Assembly: GCA_963804005.1 (NCBI GenBank)
Contig: CAWDOP010000008.1
Span: 62,001-126,000 of the forward strand
DNA from: JAGXRK01 sp963804005
Lineage (GTDB): Bacteria > Bacteroidota > Ignavibacteria > Ignavibacteriales > Ignavibacteriaceae
Length of the DNA: 64,000 nucleotides
Direction of reading: 5' to 3'
Shown here: one piece after another, positions 1 to 9,705 of the stretch
How the letters are laid out: each line of letters starts with the position of its first letter
Numbering within the stretch: the first letter of the stretch is position 1
The notes under the pieces: model-generated
What the model saw: the letters and a program-made list of their open reading frames with translations, nothing else
Told to the model about the DNA's origin: nothing
Database searches by the model: none
Program-made: the position numbers and the translations under genes

Positions 1-224
1 CTGCCATTTCACCTTCCAGACAAGGTGCTGTTCAAGGAACAGTAAGAAATATCAGTGATAAAGTTGTAACAAACATAGTGCTTAAATACCAAATGGATGC
101 TAAACCGGTCGAAGCAAAAATTGATCGTTTGGAGCCCGGAGAAGTTAAAAGTTTTTCAACTCAAAGCGTAAAACTCAGACACGCTGATCCTTCATTCTTT
201 CTTGAGGAAGTAACTCACGATTAA
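1..224 (+). CDS. 3' end of a protein with an FxLYD-like beta domain (partial)
   Basis: The open frame enters from the left edge, with codons starting at base 3, and runs 73 residues to a TAA at 222-224. The visible part alternates hydrophobic and polar residues, with a GTVRNIS..VVTNIVLKY pattern followed by a LEPGEVKSF stretch. This is how FxLYD-type beta-sandwich domains look in bacterial envelope proteins. The N-terminus, any signal peptide and the true family are outside the window, so the domain call is an inference from pattern only. Confidence 0.5.
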   Translation, partial: AISPSRQGAVQGTVRNISDKVVTNIVLKYQMDAKPVEAKIDRLEPGEVKSFSTQSVKLRHADPSFFLEEVTHD

Positions 225-296
225 TTTTAGACAAGATGTCGGATATTATCTTTGTTTGCTCAACTTGATTTTTTATTCTTAATAAATCAAATTATT

Positions 297-713
297 ATGG
301 CAATAGAATACAAAACAGAATTACCTGAAATTAATCAATACTTCCAGCTATTTGAATCGACCGGTTGGAATGAAGAATATAATTTGAGTAAAGAGGAACT
401 TTATTCAACTCTTTCTAAAAGTTATTATGCAATTTCTGCTTATGATGGAGAAAAATTAATTGGTTTCGGCAGAGTATTATCAGATGGGATTCTGCACGCT
501 ATGATATATGAGATGATAGTTTATCCTGAATATCAGGGCAAAGGTATTGGAGCTAAAATATTAAATGTTCTGGTTCAGAAATGTTTGGAAGATAAAATTC
601 GGGATATTCAACTTTTTTGTGCTAAAGGTAAAAGAAGGTTTTATGAAAAGTACGGATTCTCTGCCCGTCCGTATGATGCGCCTGGAATGGATTATAAGAA
701 AAGTTTAGAATAA
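297..713 (+). CDS. GNAT-family N-acetyltransferase
   Basis: A 138-residue protein. GNAT enzymes transfer an acetyl group from acetyl-CoA to an amine; the substrate here is unknown. The acetyl-CoA binding motif is visible as VYPEYQGKGIGAKIL (the Q/RxxGxG/A signature), preceded by the beta strand GFGRVLSDG and followed by the usual C-terminal strand FYEKYGFSARP. The frame is open upstream to a TTG at 252, but the ATG at 297 gives a normal GNAT N-terminus (MAIEYKTELP), so it was chosen; there is no clear Shine-Dalgarno. It stands alone, 72 bases after the partial gene and 269 bases before the methyltransferase. Confidence 0.85.
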   Translation: MAIEYKTELPEINQYFQLFESTGWNEEYNLSKEELYSTLSKSYYAISAYDGEKLIGFGRVLSDGILHAMIYEMIVYPEYQGKGIGAKILNVLVQKCLEDKIRDIQLFCAKGKRRFYEKYGFSARPYDAPGMDYKKSLE

Positions 714-811
714 TGCATTCAAATTTTAATTCAAAATATTAAGCTTATTCTTAATAACCATCAATGAATGACCGTCTGATAACAACCATTAAAAATTATA
801 AAAAAATTTGT

Positions 812-842
812 AACCCGGATTTTCTATAGGAAATCAGAAAAA
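812..842. repeat. Dispersed repeat, copy 1 (inverted relative to 12453-12482)
   Basis: About 31 bases in the gap before the methyltransferase match, in inverted orientation, a stretch at 12453-12482. The shared 20-base core is TCTATAGGAAATCAGAAAAA, and similarity continues into the flanking AT-rich sequence. Both copies are intergenic. It may be a remnant of a small mobile element or a dispersed regulatory repeat; nothing in it encodes protein. Confidence 0.55.
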
Positions 843-982
843 ATTTAGAATGAATTTGAGTCAATCCACGTAAAAGCTGGCGGGCCGTTTCTAGGTAATG
901 CTTATAGCAACAAAAAAGGTAAAACTTTTTCTCCATTCTCGATTTTTCTCTATATATATTTATAATATAATTTGAGATTTTT

Positions 983-1723
983 ATGAACAATTGGTATGAA
1001 GATAAAGAATTTTGGGAAAGGATGGCGCCCAAGCTGTTCAACAAATCCCATTGGGACAAATCATCAAAAGAAATTGACCAGATAATTGTACTAACAGGAA
1101 TTCAGCCTCGTTGCTCTGTTCTTGATTTATGCTGTGGACCAGGCAGACATTCATTAGAATTGGCTCGAAGAGGTTATAAAGTTACTGCTGTAGACCTAAC
1201 AGCAGCCTATCTTGAAGAGGCAAAACTAAAAGCAAAAAGTGAAGGAATTTATGTTGAATTTATTAGAGAAGATATGAGGCGCTTTGAAAGACCAGATAGT
1301 TATAATGCCATAATATTGATGTATACATCGTTTGGATATTTCGAAAACCAGAACGAAAATTTAAAGGTACTGATCAATTCTTTTCATTCACTAAGTAATG
1401 GAGGTTCTTTAATTATTGATTTGATGGGAAAAGAAATTCTAGCACGAAAATATCAAGAACGGGAATGGAATAGAATAGGTGGTGACATATTTCTCGAAGA
1501 AAGGAAAATAATTAAGAACTGGACTCAAGTTGAGAATCGATGTATAATGTTCGACGATAATCAAAAAAAAGAGTATAAATTCACTCATTGGATCTATTCT
1601 GCTTCAGAGCTTTCTGAGCTTTTATATAAATGTGGATTTAGTAACGTAACCATTTATGGTAGTCTTGATGGCGAAGCATATGATGATAAGGCTGAGCGCT
1701 TAATCGCAGTTGCTGTTAAATAG
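983..1723 (+). CDS. Class I SAM-dependent methyltransferase
   Basis: A 246-residue soluble protein with a Rossmann-type methyltransferase core. Motif I is VLDLCCGPGRHSLELA (about residues 48-63), followed by the acidic end of strand 2 (VTAVDLT) that holds the SAM ribose. A motif-IV-like strand is NAIILMYTSFGYF and the post-motif is GGSLIIDLMGKE. The family methylates small molecules or protein side chains and the substrate cannot be read from sequence. ATG at 983 is preceded by a weak GAG and a TATAAT at 961-966. It converges on the LuxR-type regulator, 50 bases away. Confidence 0.85.
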   Translation: MNNWYEDKEFWERMAPKLFNKSHWDKSSKEIDQIIVLTGIQPRCSVLDLCCGPGRHSLELARRGYKVTAVDLTAAYLEEAKLKAKSEGIYVEFIREDMRRFERPDSYNAIILMYTSFGYFENQNENLKVLINSFHSLSNGGSLIIDLMGKEILARKYQEREWNRIGGDIFLEERKIIKNWTQVENRCIMFDDNQKKEYKFTHWIYSASELSELLYKCGFSNVTIYGSLDGEAYDDKAERLIAVAVK

Positions 1724-1773
1724 ATCCTGTTCAATGTAAGAGTCTTTAATCTTAAACGATATAATAATGTTCT

Positions 1774-2730
1774 TTAATCTTCACTAAAATTTGCTACATG
1801 ATGAATCAATTCAAATCGTGTTTTTACACCAATTTTTTGATATATTTTATAAAGATGGTTCTTTACAGTTGGGACTGCAATAAATAGAGTTTCAGCAATA
1901 TCCCTATTCGTTTTTCCTTCTAAAAGTAGTTTCAATATATCCTGTTCTCTGTTAGAAATACTATATCGATTAGACAATAACTTAAGACCATCCACGATTT
2001 TAATCTTCGCTATCCAATCTTTAATATACTTCTCATAATAAAGCTTTATCCATACTAACGGTGCTAAAATACCAGGCATAATAAAAATTAACGGATAAAT
2101 GACTTTAATAATTTCTGAATTTAACATGCTGAATAATTTAGTAAGGAGTATAATTACTGGGAAACGAGCAAGATATATATACAAGAAACCTCTTGCCATT
2201 TTTATTCTCTCTACCGATAACGATGGTTTTCGGTAGAAGTAAAAAACAATTAGTATCAGTGTTTCCACATAAACCGTACTTCTCCAGGCCATATCATGAA
2301 TTTTATTTAGCGCTAAATAATGAATATCGAAATTGGCAAGAATCAATTTTGTTACATAACTGATTACTAGTACAACAACTATAAAAATAGAAAATCTATT
2401 CAATAATCGGGGAATATCTTTATCAATAAGAAATATATACGTAATGATCAAAAAGTATATCATACCGAGTTGGAGTAAAGTGATTATTAAGGCACCTATA
2501 TTTTTGTATGTAGTAATATCACTTACTAACTCAGTCTCAGCTATGTTGAATTCAAAATATCTGGATATTAGAAACCCTATGAAAAGTAATAATTGATATA
2601 TTGAATATTGAAAGATTGACTGAATATATGAATGATTTGATCTCTTATATATTAAGTAAAGGTAGACCGATACACCGGCACCTATTAGCAGGCAAATAAA
2701 ACCGACAAGTAATTTTAAATGGTCAACCAT
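1774..2730 (-). CDS. Membrane-anchored LuxR-type transcriptional regulator
   Basis: A 318-residue protein with two parts. Residues 1-245 hold about seven strongly hydrophobic helices (the first is LKLLVGFICLLIGAGVSVYLY), a predicted integral-membrane sensor. Residues 255-315 form a LuxR/GerE helix-turn-helix: NREQDILKLLLEGKTNRDIA followed by the recognition helix VPTVKNHLYKIYQKIGV. Such fusions are thought to sense a membrane or periplasmic cue and bind DNA while tethered. It is divergent from the hydrolase at 3094, whose promoter region it may control, but no operator is obvious. The signal it senses is unknown. Confidence 0.8.
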   Translation of the reverse strand: MVDHLKLLVGFICLLIGAGVSVYLYLIYKRSNHSYIQSIFQYSIYQLLLFIGFLISRYFEFNIAETELVSDITTYKNIGALIITLLQLGMIYFLIITYIFLIDKDIPRLLNRFSIFIVVVLVISYVTKLILANFDIHYLALNKIHDMAWRSTVYVETLILIVFYFYRKPSLSVERIKMARGFLYIYLARFPVIILLTKLFSMLNSEIIKVIYPLIFIMPGILAPLVWIKLYYEKYIKDWIAKIKIVDGLKLLSNRYSISNREQDILKLLLEGKTNRDIAETLFIAVPTVKNHLYKIYQKIGVKTRFELIHHVANFSED

Positions 2731-3093
2731 TATTATTGGATTTTAATTATATGTTATAAAGTAACATTCTATTAATAAAAATTTGATAAATAAAAATAAA
2801 AAATGTTTTTCTAATATATTGTGTTAATTACCAATAATTGTCCCGATTTCCAGATCATCATTATTTCTAATCATTAATATTCTGTAATGGTCTTGATAAA
2901 AATTTGTTTTTAATTGATACTATTTTCTTTTTGCGCTTTCAATTCTTTCTCATTGATCCCATTAAAGAACAAAATAACAGTTTGACATTAATACTTCAGT
3001 ACTATTCTTAAAATTGGTGCTTTTGTACTATTGATAAAATTGATACAGGCTTCTACTTTGCCTCCCCATTTGAAATTAAATTCGGAGCAATTT
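2731..3093. other. Divergent intergenic region, no gene
   Basis: 363 bases, very AT-rich, between the LuxR-type regulator and the beta-lactamase-like gene. No ORF of substance. A TTGACA at 2982-2987 is followed 15 bases later by TATTCT at 3003-3008; this may be the promoter of the rightward gene, though the spacing is short. Confidence 0.4.
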
Positions 3094-4535
3094 ATGTTAA
3101 AATCTCTTTCAATCTTTTTGCTTGTAGGCTCTATCTTATCAGTGAATACACAGTCCAAACTCTCAGTTAAGTTTTTTGAACATCAAAAAAGTTTCCTTGA
3201 AAATTCCTCACAAGATTTATTATCCTCTCAAATCGATGTGCTGATGAAAAAGTATTATAAAGTTGAAGAACCCGGCGCCACTATCATTGTTATGAAAAAT
3301 GATTCAATAATATTTCGTAAAGCATATGGCATGGCTGATATGCAAATGAGCATTCCTCTCCAGCCGGAAAAGGTTTTCAAAATTGGATCTACCACTAAAC
3401 AATTTACAGCGGTTGCAATCATGTTGCTTGTTGAACAGAATAAAATATCCCTAGACGATTCAATTATTATGTATTTACCTGATTCTCCCGCGGATTGGTC
3501 AGCTATAACAATCCGTCATTTGCTTACTCACACTTCAGGAATAGACGATTATATAGATTATGATAATATTAGAAATGATTTAGATGTGGCAGAAGTAATT
3601 TCCTCATTAAGAGATCAAAAATTGCTCTTCAATCCAGGTGAAAAATGGAAATACAGTAATCCAAATTATATACTTTTAGGTAAAATTATTGAGATTACCA
3701 GCGGAAAATCTTATGCACAATTCTTAAATGATAACTTCTTTGAACCGTTAGACATGAAATCAACGAATTTAGGAAACAACAGTAGGATTACACCAGGATT
3801 AGTCTCGGGATATAGAAAAATAAAGAATCAATATATAAATGCCCCGTATATGAGCATGACTCAACCATGGTCAGCCGGAGGATTGGTATCAAGCGTTGAT
3901 GATTTGGCTAAATGGTTTCACGCCTTGATAAATGAACAGGTAATAAGTCGGGAAAGCCTCAAACAGTGTTTTACTCCATATCACCTTAATAACGGCAAAT
4001 CAGCCGAATATGGATTTGGCTGGTTTGTCAACAAATTCAAGGGTCGTTATAATGTCTCACATGGCGGCGGTGTCTTTGGGTTTGTAAATCATACCATGTA
4101 TCTACCCCAAGAGGGTGTGTTTGTGGCGCTACTATCAAACCGTATTGTACCCGAGGCCGTTCCCGGAACACAAGGGGGATAGCTGAAATGGTGGCGGCTC
4201 TGGTTATTGGAGAACCGTATGAAATCAAAGAGAGAAAACCTATAGCAATGTCAAATTCAGAATTAAAAAAATACTCGGGAGAGTATAAACTACTTCATTC
4301 AGATGAAAGTAGTTCAATTAGCATTAGACAAATTATGGTAGAGGATGACCGGATTTATTTTGGAATTGGAGTAACCCGTCGAATCGAAATCTTTCCAGAA
4401 TCAGCTACTCTATTTTTTATACCCGATGTTGCTGGGACAATACGGTTTGAGTTTGATGATGAAGAGAATGTTATTCGTTTTTTTCAGAATCGCTCCGACG
4501 GCTCTATACTAGTAGGAGAAAAAACTAATGAGTGA
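3094..4535 (+). pseudogene. Serine beta-lactamase-like hydrolase (class C/PBP fold), frameshifted
   Basis: The reading frame starts at ATG 3094, behind a good GGAG at 3084, with a signal peptide (MLKSLSIFLLVGSILS). It carries the full beta-lactamase/esterase set: S-x-x-K in IGSTTKQFTA, Y-x-N in KYSNPNY, and an HGGG triad element in VSHGGGVFGF. It stops at 4180-4182, straight after a run of five G. The next frame, open from before 4188, continues the family's usual sequence (GIAEMVAALVIGEPYE) and supplies the C-terminal beta domain to 4535. One extra G in the run would restore a single ORF of about 480 codons. The loss could be a real inactivating deletion, a read error in the homopolymer, or less likely frameshifting at the G run. 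All catalytic motifs are upstream of the break, so a truncated but folded domain is possible. Confidence 0.8.
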
Positions 4536-4676
4536 TAAAAGTTGTTTCAGTTTATTTACAAAACCTAATAAAATTGATCAGCATTCATCATTTGAAAATT
4601 GTGAATATAGAATTGTCGTTTTTTAAAAACACTTTAAATAATAATTTATTAGTTAACAACTTCTAAAGGAGAAAAA

Positions 4677-5021
4677 ATGAAAGAGCAAACACTTGAAAAG
4701 CCGACTGGGGTATTTAATAAAATTTTAATGTCTATCATTATAATAAGTATTATTATTGGTACCCTATTGTATGTACTCAGTAAATTTGATTTTGACATCC
4801 TCTTTGCAATTATTATGTCAATTATGGCTGTTGTACATTTAGGATTGTTGATCATTTTAAAGAAATGGATTTATTGTATACCTGCAGGCTTTTATTTATT
4901 TGTTGCAACAACTTTTTATTTCAAATATACATTTATAAATCCCATGTTACCCGCTGTTTTTGCAGGATTTTTCTTTGCATTGTTTATATATATACTGATA
5001 ACTAGAAAATTTCCATCTTAA
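4677..5021 (+). CDS. Small four-helix membrane protein of unknown function
   Basis: 114 residues with a short cytoplasmic N-terminus and about four hydrophobic helices (for example ILMSIIIISIIIGTLLYVL and AVFAGFFFALFIYILI), ending in a short basic tail. The start is well supported by AAAGGAGAAAAA directly before the ATG. I do not recognise the family. It sits in the same direction as the hydrolases on either side, 81 bases before the lipoprotein hydrolase, and may be co-transcribed with it. Confidence 0.6.
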   Translation: MKEQTLEKPTGVFNKILMSIIIISIIIGTLLYVLSKFDFDILFAIIMSIMAVVHLGLLIILKKWIYCIPAGFYLFVATTFYFKYTFINPMLPAVFAGFFFALFIYILITRKFPS

Positions 5022-5102
5022 ATAATGTATTGTCATTTATTGATATGGTCTAATTGTAGTAACCAGCTGAAGCAAAATATATTCGATGAAAGAATAACTA
5101 TT

Positions 5103-6494
5103 ATGAAAAGATGGATAGTGGGATTGATCGTAATTGCGACTGTCTTTATGACTTCCTGTAGTCTGACAGAAAAAAAACAAAGTATAGTTGGGCTTTGGGA
5201 AGGCAAAGTAAAATTTCCAGGAATTGAGACAAGACTTCTCTTCAACATTGCATCTTCCCCGGATGGTGAATTAACGATTGAAATATTGCAACCGGATGAG
5301 CATGACGATGTAATAAAAGTATCTTCTATTGCTTTAGAAGATTCAAATATACGTATAGAAGTCGCGGCACTAAAGGGAGTTTTCGAGGGTTGTATTGAAA
5401 CAAATAAAGAAATTATAGTTGGCGAATGGCAACAAGGGCGCTGGCTTCAGAAGCTTGTTCTGAGGAAGATATGGAAATTTACTAAATATGCCAGACCTCA
5501 AACCCCAAGACCTCCCTATCCCTATAATGTTAAAGAAGTGACTATCGTAAATAAAAAAGAAAACGTTTGTCTGGCTGGGACACTGACTTGGCCAAACAAA
5601 AGTTCATCTATTCCAGCAGTTATTCTCATTTCTGGTGGAGGAGCGCATGACAAGGATTATTCAATACTAAGACATCGTCCGTTTCTTGTTATTGCTGATT
5701 ATCTAACCAGACAGGGTATGGCTGTGTTGCGATTCGATGAACGTGGAGTTGGTTCTTCCACGGGGGATCGCTCCCAAGCCACCTGTAAAAATTATGCCGA
5801 TGATGTTTTGGCAGGAGTTCGATTTTTACAAACATTCAATGAATTTAATCCGACTCGTATCGGCCTAATCGGCCACAGTGAAGGCGGTATGATTGCTTCT
5901 GTTTCTGCAGCAGAATCAAAGGATATTTCTTTTATTGTACTGCTTGGTAGCCCCGGTCTGGCCGGAGCGGAATATCAATATCAATTTGAAGAATCAATAA
6001 GTAGAGCGATGGGATTAAGTGAAGAAATGATTGCAAGTAAACGCGATATTCAGGAAAAGATTTTCAATGTATTGCTTCATGAAAATGATCAATGGATTAT
6101 TGAAACTAAAATTTATGAAATCTATAGAAAATTTCATCCACAAATACCTGAAGGAAAGATAAAGGCAGGTATCGCAAAATTTCTGTCCCCCGGTTTTCAA
6201 TATAATCTCACTTATAACCCGGCTTCTATTCTACAAAATGTATGTTGTCCGGTATTGGCAATTTATGGTGAGAATGATTTACATGTCCCTCCAGAGGGTA
6301 ATTATAATGCGATGAAAAGTATACTAAAAAGCAGAGCGGATGTGCCGTATAAAGTAATAAAATTGCCAGGATTAAATCACTTCTTTCAGACTACTGATAA
6401 TAAAGAACCATTTGATTATGGGAAAATTGAAGAGACTATCTCACCAATTGTGTTAGAATTAATAAGTGATTGGATAATTAATTTTAAGGAGTAG
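5103..6494 (+). CDS. Lipoprotein alpha/beta hydrolase with N-terminal beta domain
   Basis: A 463-residue protein. The ATG at 5103 was chosen over an upstream in-frame ATG at 5025 because it opens a lipoprotein signal (MKRWIVGLIVIATVFMTSC, lipobox Cys 19). Residues about 25-130 form a beta-rich lipocalin-like domain (VGLWEGKVKFPGIETRLLF). The alpha/beta hydrolase fold follows: oxyanion-hole region ILISGGGAHDKD, nucleophile elbow GHSEGG with Ser 259, acid in YGENDLHVP, and catalytic His in GLNHFFQ. This architecture is common in Bacteroidetes peptidase/esterase-like hydrolases; the substrate is not predictable. Its stop is 4 bases before the truncated PorT-like ORF, so the two are probably co-transcribed. 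Confidence 0.85.
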   Translation: MKRWIVGLIVIATVFMTSCSLTEKKQSIVGLWEGKVKFPGIETRLLFNIASSPDGELTIEILQPDEHDDVIKVSSIALEDSNIRIEVAALKGVFEGCIETNKEIIVGEWQQGRWLQKLVLRKIWKFTKYARPQTPRPPYPYNVKEVTIVNKKENVCLAGTLTWPNKSSSIPAVILISGGGAHDKDYSILRHRPFLVIADYLTRQGMAVLRFDERGVGSSTGDRSQATCKNYADDVLAGVRFLQTFNEFNPTRIGLIGHSEGGMIASVSAAESKDISFIVLLGSPGLAGAEYQYQFEESISRAMGLSEEMIASKRDIQEKIFNVLLHENDQWIIETKIYEIYRKFHPQIPEGKIKAGIAKFLSPGFQYNLTYNPASILQNVCCPVLAIYGENDLHVPPEGNYNAMKSILKSRADVPYKVIKLPGLNHFFQTTDNKEPFDYGKIEETISPIVLELISDWIINFKE

Positions 6495-6498
6495 AATA

Positions 6499-6756
6499 AT
6501 GAATAGATTAATAATACTTATTGGATTACTAGCACTTTTTTCACATCAAATATTTGCTCAATTCAATGAGGACAGTTTCCTATATACAGGTATTAAACTT
6601 GGCCTTAATTATTCAAAATTTGTTGGAAATGATAGGCCAGGGAAAAATTTAAGCACAATACCCGAGTGTGCTGTTGGTGGATTTCTGTCTTACAAATTTG
6701 ATTGTATTTTTTCGGTTCAACAAGAAATTTATCTTATTGGAAAATTGTGGCAATAG
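6499..6756 (+). pseudogene. Truncated PorT-like outer-membrane beta-barrel remnant
   Basis: 85 codons starting 4 bases after the hydrolase stop, with an SD (GGAG) overlapping that stop. It has a clear signal peptide (MNRLIILIGLLALFSHQIFA) and the start of a PorT-family barrel: GIKLGLNYSKF.....STIPECAVGGFLSYKF......SVQQEIYL. Family members are normally about 200 residues and continue through several more strands. Here the frame ends right after strand three, and the next 60 bases show no more barrel in any frame, so a 3' deletion is the simplest reading. The short secreted peptide is unlikely to be functional. Confidence 0.7.
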
Positions 6757-6820
6757 GTGAGAATGGGATTAACAGTGAAAGCCTAACGACACCTTTTCAA
6801 ACTAACTAAGGAAAATTATT

Positions 6821-9544
6821 ATGGCCAGAGAATCTAAATTACTTGTAACTTTCAATTCTATTAAAGTTGCCTTAATGACTAACCTTAATTTTTATTTGCT
6901 TCTTTTTCTACTTGTTTCAATGCAGCCAATAGTATTAGCAACTGAAAATACTTCTCAAAAGAAAATCATCGCTGTAAGAACAGAAGAAAAGATAATCATC
7001 GATGGAATATTAGAAGAGAGTGTCTGGCAAAGGCCAGGAATTGCCGATCTGCTTCAGGAGGAACCAGACCAGGGAGAAAAACCTTCACAACCTTCTGAAT
7101 TTTGGGTGGCATATAATAATGACGCAATATATTTTGCAGCAAAATTTTATGATTCCAATCCTGATTCTATTATGGCACGCCTGGTAAGAAGAGATTTTAT
7201 TTGGGGTGATCCTTCAGACGGTTGTGTCCTGTATCTGGACTCTTACCGTGATAAAAGAAGTGGCTATTTCTTCTATGTTTCTGCAGCGGGCACTCTTGCA
7301 GATGGCTTGATTGAGAATGATGTAAAACAACCAAATGATCTTTCCTGGGATGCTGTTTGGGAAGGCGTCCCAAACATAGATGAGGAAGGATGGTCGGTTG
7401 AGATGAAAATTCCGTTTTCACAACTTAGGTTTAACAAAGGTGATTCGCAGTTGTGGGGAATAAATGTTGAACGATTTATCAGTCGAAGAGTTGAAACGGA
7501 TATTATCGCTTATACTCCTAGAAACGAAAGCGGATTTGTATCACGATTTCCTGATTTGATTGGTATTGAAGGAATAACTCCTTCGGCAAGAATTGAATTA
7601 TTACCTTATATAACAGGAATAGCAGAGTATATATCCAACGATCCTAAGGATCCATTTAATTCTGGTGAGAATTACGTTCCTGGTCTTGGTCTTGATGTAA
7701 GAGCAGGACTCGGAAATAGTCTCACTTTAAATGCAACAATAAACCCAGATTTTGGTCAGGTTGAAGTCGACCCGGCAATTGTAAATCTGTCTGATATCGA
7801 ATACACTTTTACGGAGAAACGTCCTTTCTTTACGGAAGGTGTAAGTATATATCGTTTCGGCCGAGGTGGGACAAACAATAATATATTAATCAATTGGACA
7901 AATCCGAGCATTTTTTATAGTCGAAGAATTGGTAGAAAACCACAGGGTTGTTTGCCAGTTTATGATTTTGCAGATATCCCAAACGGCACACATATTCTGA
8001 GTGCAGGAAAAATTTCCGGACAAATAATGGATGGTTGGAAAGTTGGCACAATAAGCGCACTTACACAAAAAGAATATGCAGAGATTGATGTTGATGGTAA
8101 TCGCTCGAATATTGAAATAGAGCCATTAACCTACTATAGTGTCCTCAGATTACAAAAAGATTTTAATGAGGGAAAACAAGGTTTCGGTCTACTGTCAACA
8201 TTTACAAATCGTTTTTTTGATAACCCAATTCTTCAAAATTCTATAAATAAAAACGCTATAGTGGTTGCTGTCGACGGCTGGACTTTTTTAGACAATGAGC
8301 AAACATACGTTCTAACCGGATGGACCGGTTTATCATATGTTAGTGGGAATGAAAATCGAATGATTTTTCTTCAAAAAAGTTCCGGGCATTATTTTCAACG
8401 CCCAGACGCAGAACATATTTTTGTTGACAGCTCAGCAACTTCCCTCACAGGATATAGCGGTCGCTTAATTCTTAATAAAAATCGCGGTCGTTTTACATTT
8501 AATACCGCTTTCGGTTTTATAAGTCCGAAATTTGAAGTGAATGATCTTGGTTATGGATCTTACAGCGATATTATTAATGCACATTTCTCTGTGCTCTATC
8601 GCTGGACTAATCCGACTGAGATGTATCAAAGTGCAAGTGTTTATGCGGCTACTTTTGTTAACTCTGACTTTGGTGGGAATATTACTGACCAGGGTTATTT
8701 CTTAGGATGTAATATCACATTGCCCAATCTTTATTATGGTGACTTTACACTTGCTTATCAACCAGAATCTTACAATGCTCGTCGTACCCGCGGTGGACCT
8801 TTAATGCTCAACCTGAAAAATCCATCATTTGATTTCAACTTATCTACCGATATGCGCGAGTGGTGGGTCCTAAACGTAGGAGGCAATTTTGATTTTGGAA
8901 ACGATGCTAAATCTCAATCTATCTCTACAAATCTTGAATTTAAAGCTGCTACAACTCTTACACTTTCTATCGGACCAGAATTTTCCAAAAGTTCAACAGA
9001 AGCACAATGGATTGGAAATTTTAATGATCCAACTGCACAAGAAACATATGGGAAGCGTTATGTCTTTGCGCATCTTGATCAAACCATGTTTGCTGCTGAC
9101 ATCCGCGCTGATTGGATCATAAGCCCCACGCTTAGTTTACAAGTCTACATACAGCCGCTAATAGCATCTGGGAAATATAATGACTATAAAGCTCTGGAAA
9201 GACCGAAATCGTTTGATTTTATTAAGTATGGTGAAAATGGTTCTACTATAGATCAAACTACTTCCCAGGACGGTGATATAATTTCTTATACACTGGACCC
9301 GGATGGAGATGACCCGGCAGAGTCAGTTACAATCGGAAACCCTGATTTCAACTACATTTCTTTAAGAGGTAATGCAATGCTTCGATGGGAATATTTGCCG
9401 GGTTCAACTCTCTTCTTGGTTTGGACTCAGACCCGTGAAGACGTCGATCCAAATGGAGATTTCCGTTTTGGTAATTCCATGAATAATCTTTTGGGGGTTA
9501 GGCCCGATAACATATTTATGCTGAAGCTGACTTACTGGTTATAA
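6821..9544 (+). CDS. DUF5916 protein: CBM9-like domain plus outer-membrane beta-barrel
   Basis: 907 residues. A hydrophobic signal segment lies at about residues 20-40 (FYLLLFLLVSMQPIVLA). The ATG at 6821 follows AAGGAAAATT, but Met 19 would give a tighter signal peptide and is an alternative start. Residues about 48-240 match the CBM9-like module that heads this family (IDGILEESVWQRP, WVAYNNDAIYFAAKFYDSNPD, GWSVEMKIPFSQLRF). The family hallmark follows as NPDFGQVEVDPAIVNLSDIE and KRPFFTEGVSIYRFG near residues 310-350. The rest alternates like a TonB-receptor-type barrel and ends in aromatic LTYWL, as outer-membrane proteins do. The role is unknown; a surface carbohydrate-binding or export-linked barrel is likely. 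A 276-base gap separates it from the hydrolase operon. Confidence 0.85.
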   Translation: MARESKLLVTFNSIKVALMTNLNFYLLLFLLVSMQPIVLATENTSQKKIIAVRTEEKIIIDGILEESVWQRPGIADLLQEEPDQGEKPSQPSEFWVAYNNDAIYFAAKFYDSNPDSIMARLVRRDFIWGDPSDGCVLYLDSYRDKRSGYFFYVSAAGTLADGLIENDVKQPNDLSWDAVWEGVPNIDEEGWSVEMKIPFSQLRFNKGDSQLWGINVERFISRRVETDIIAYTPRNESGFVSRFPDLIGIEGITPSARIELLPYITGIAEYISNDPKDPFNSGENYVPGLGLDVRAGLGNSLTLNATINPDFGQVEVDPAIVNLSDIEYTFTEKRPFFTEGVSIYRFGRGGTNNNILINWTNPSIFYSRRIGRKPQGCLPVYDFADIPNGTHILSAGKISGQIMDGWKVGTISALTQKEYAEIDVDGNRSNIEIEPLTYYSVLRLQKDFNEGKQGFGLLSTFTNRFFDNPILQNSINKNAIVVAVDGWTFLDNEQTYVLTGWTGLSYVSGNENRMIFLQKSSGHYFQRPDAEHIFVDSSATSLTGYSGRLILNKNRGRFTFNTAFGFISPKFEVNDLGYGSYSDIINAHFSVLYRWTNPTEMYQSASVYAATFVNSDFGGNITDQGYFLGCNITLPNLYYGDFTLAYQPESYNARRTRGGPLMLNLKNPSFDFNLSTDMREWWVLNVGGNFDFGNDAKSQSISTNLEFKAATTLTLSIGPEFSKSSTEAQWIGNFNDPTAQETYGKRYVFAHLDQTMFAADIRADWIISPTLSLQVYIQPLIASGKYNDYKALERPKSFDFIKYGENGSTIDQTTSQDGDIISYTLDPDGDDPAESVTIGNPDFNYISLRGNAMLRWEYLPGSTLFLVWTQTREDVDPNGDFRFGNSMNNLLGVRPDNIFMLKLTYWL

Positions 9545-9705
9545 TTATATATATCGAAATCATTAAATAACACAATAATTATTATAACATATTTAAATCA
9601 TTGATATATGATAAATATTCCTCCCCATTAAGGAGCAGGGATAAACCAAATTTGAACAAGTGTTTTGTTGTCTCGATTTTACTAAATAATTTTTAGGAGG
9701 TTGCT

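Noticed and set aside
796..1059. 87-codon ORF on the - strand across the methyltransferase start
   Set aside because: No domain pattern, no SD, and it overlaps the well-supported methyltransferase gene and the intergenic repeat.
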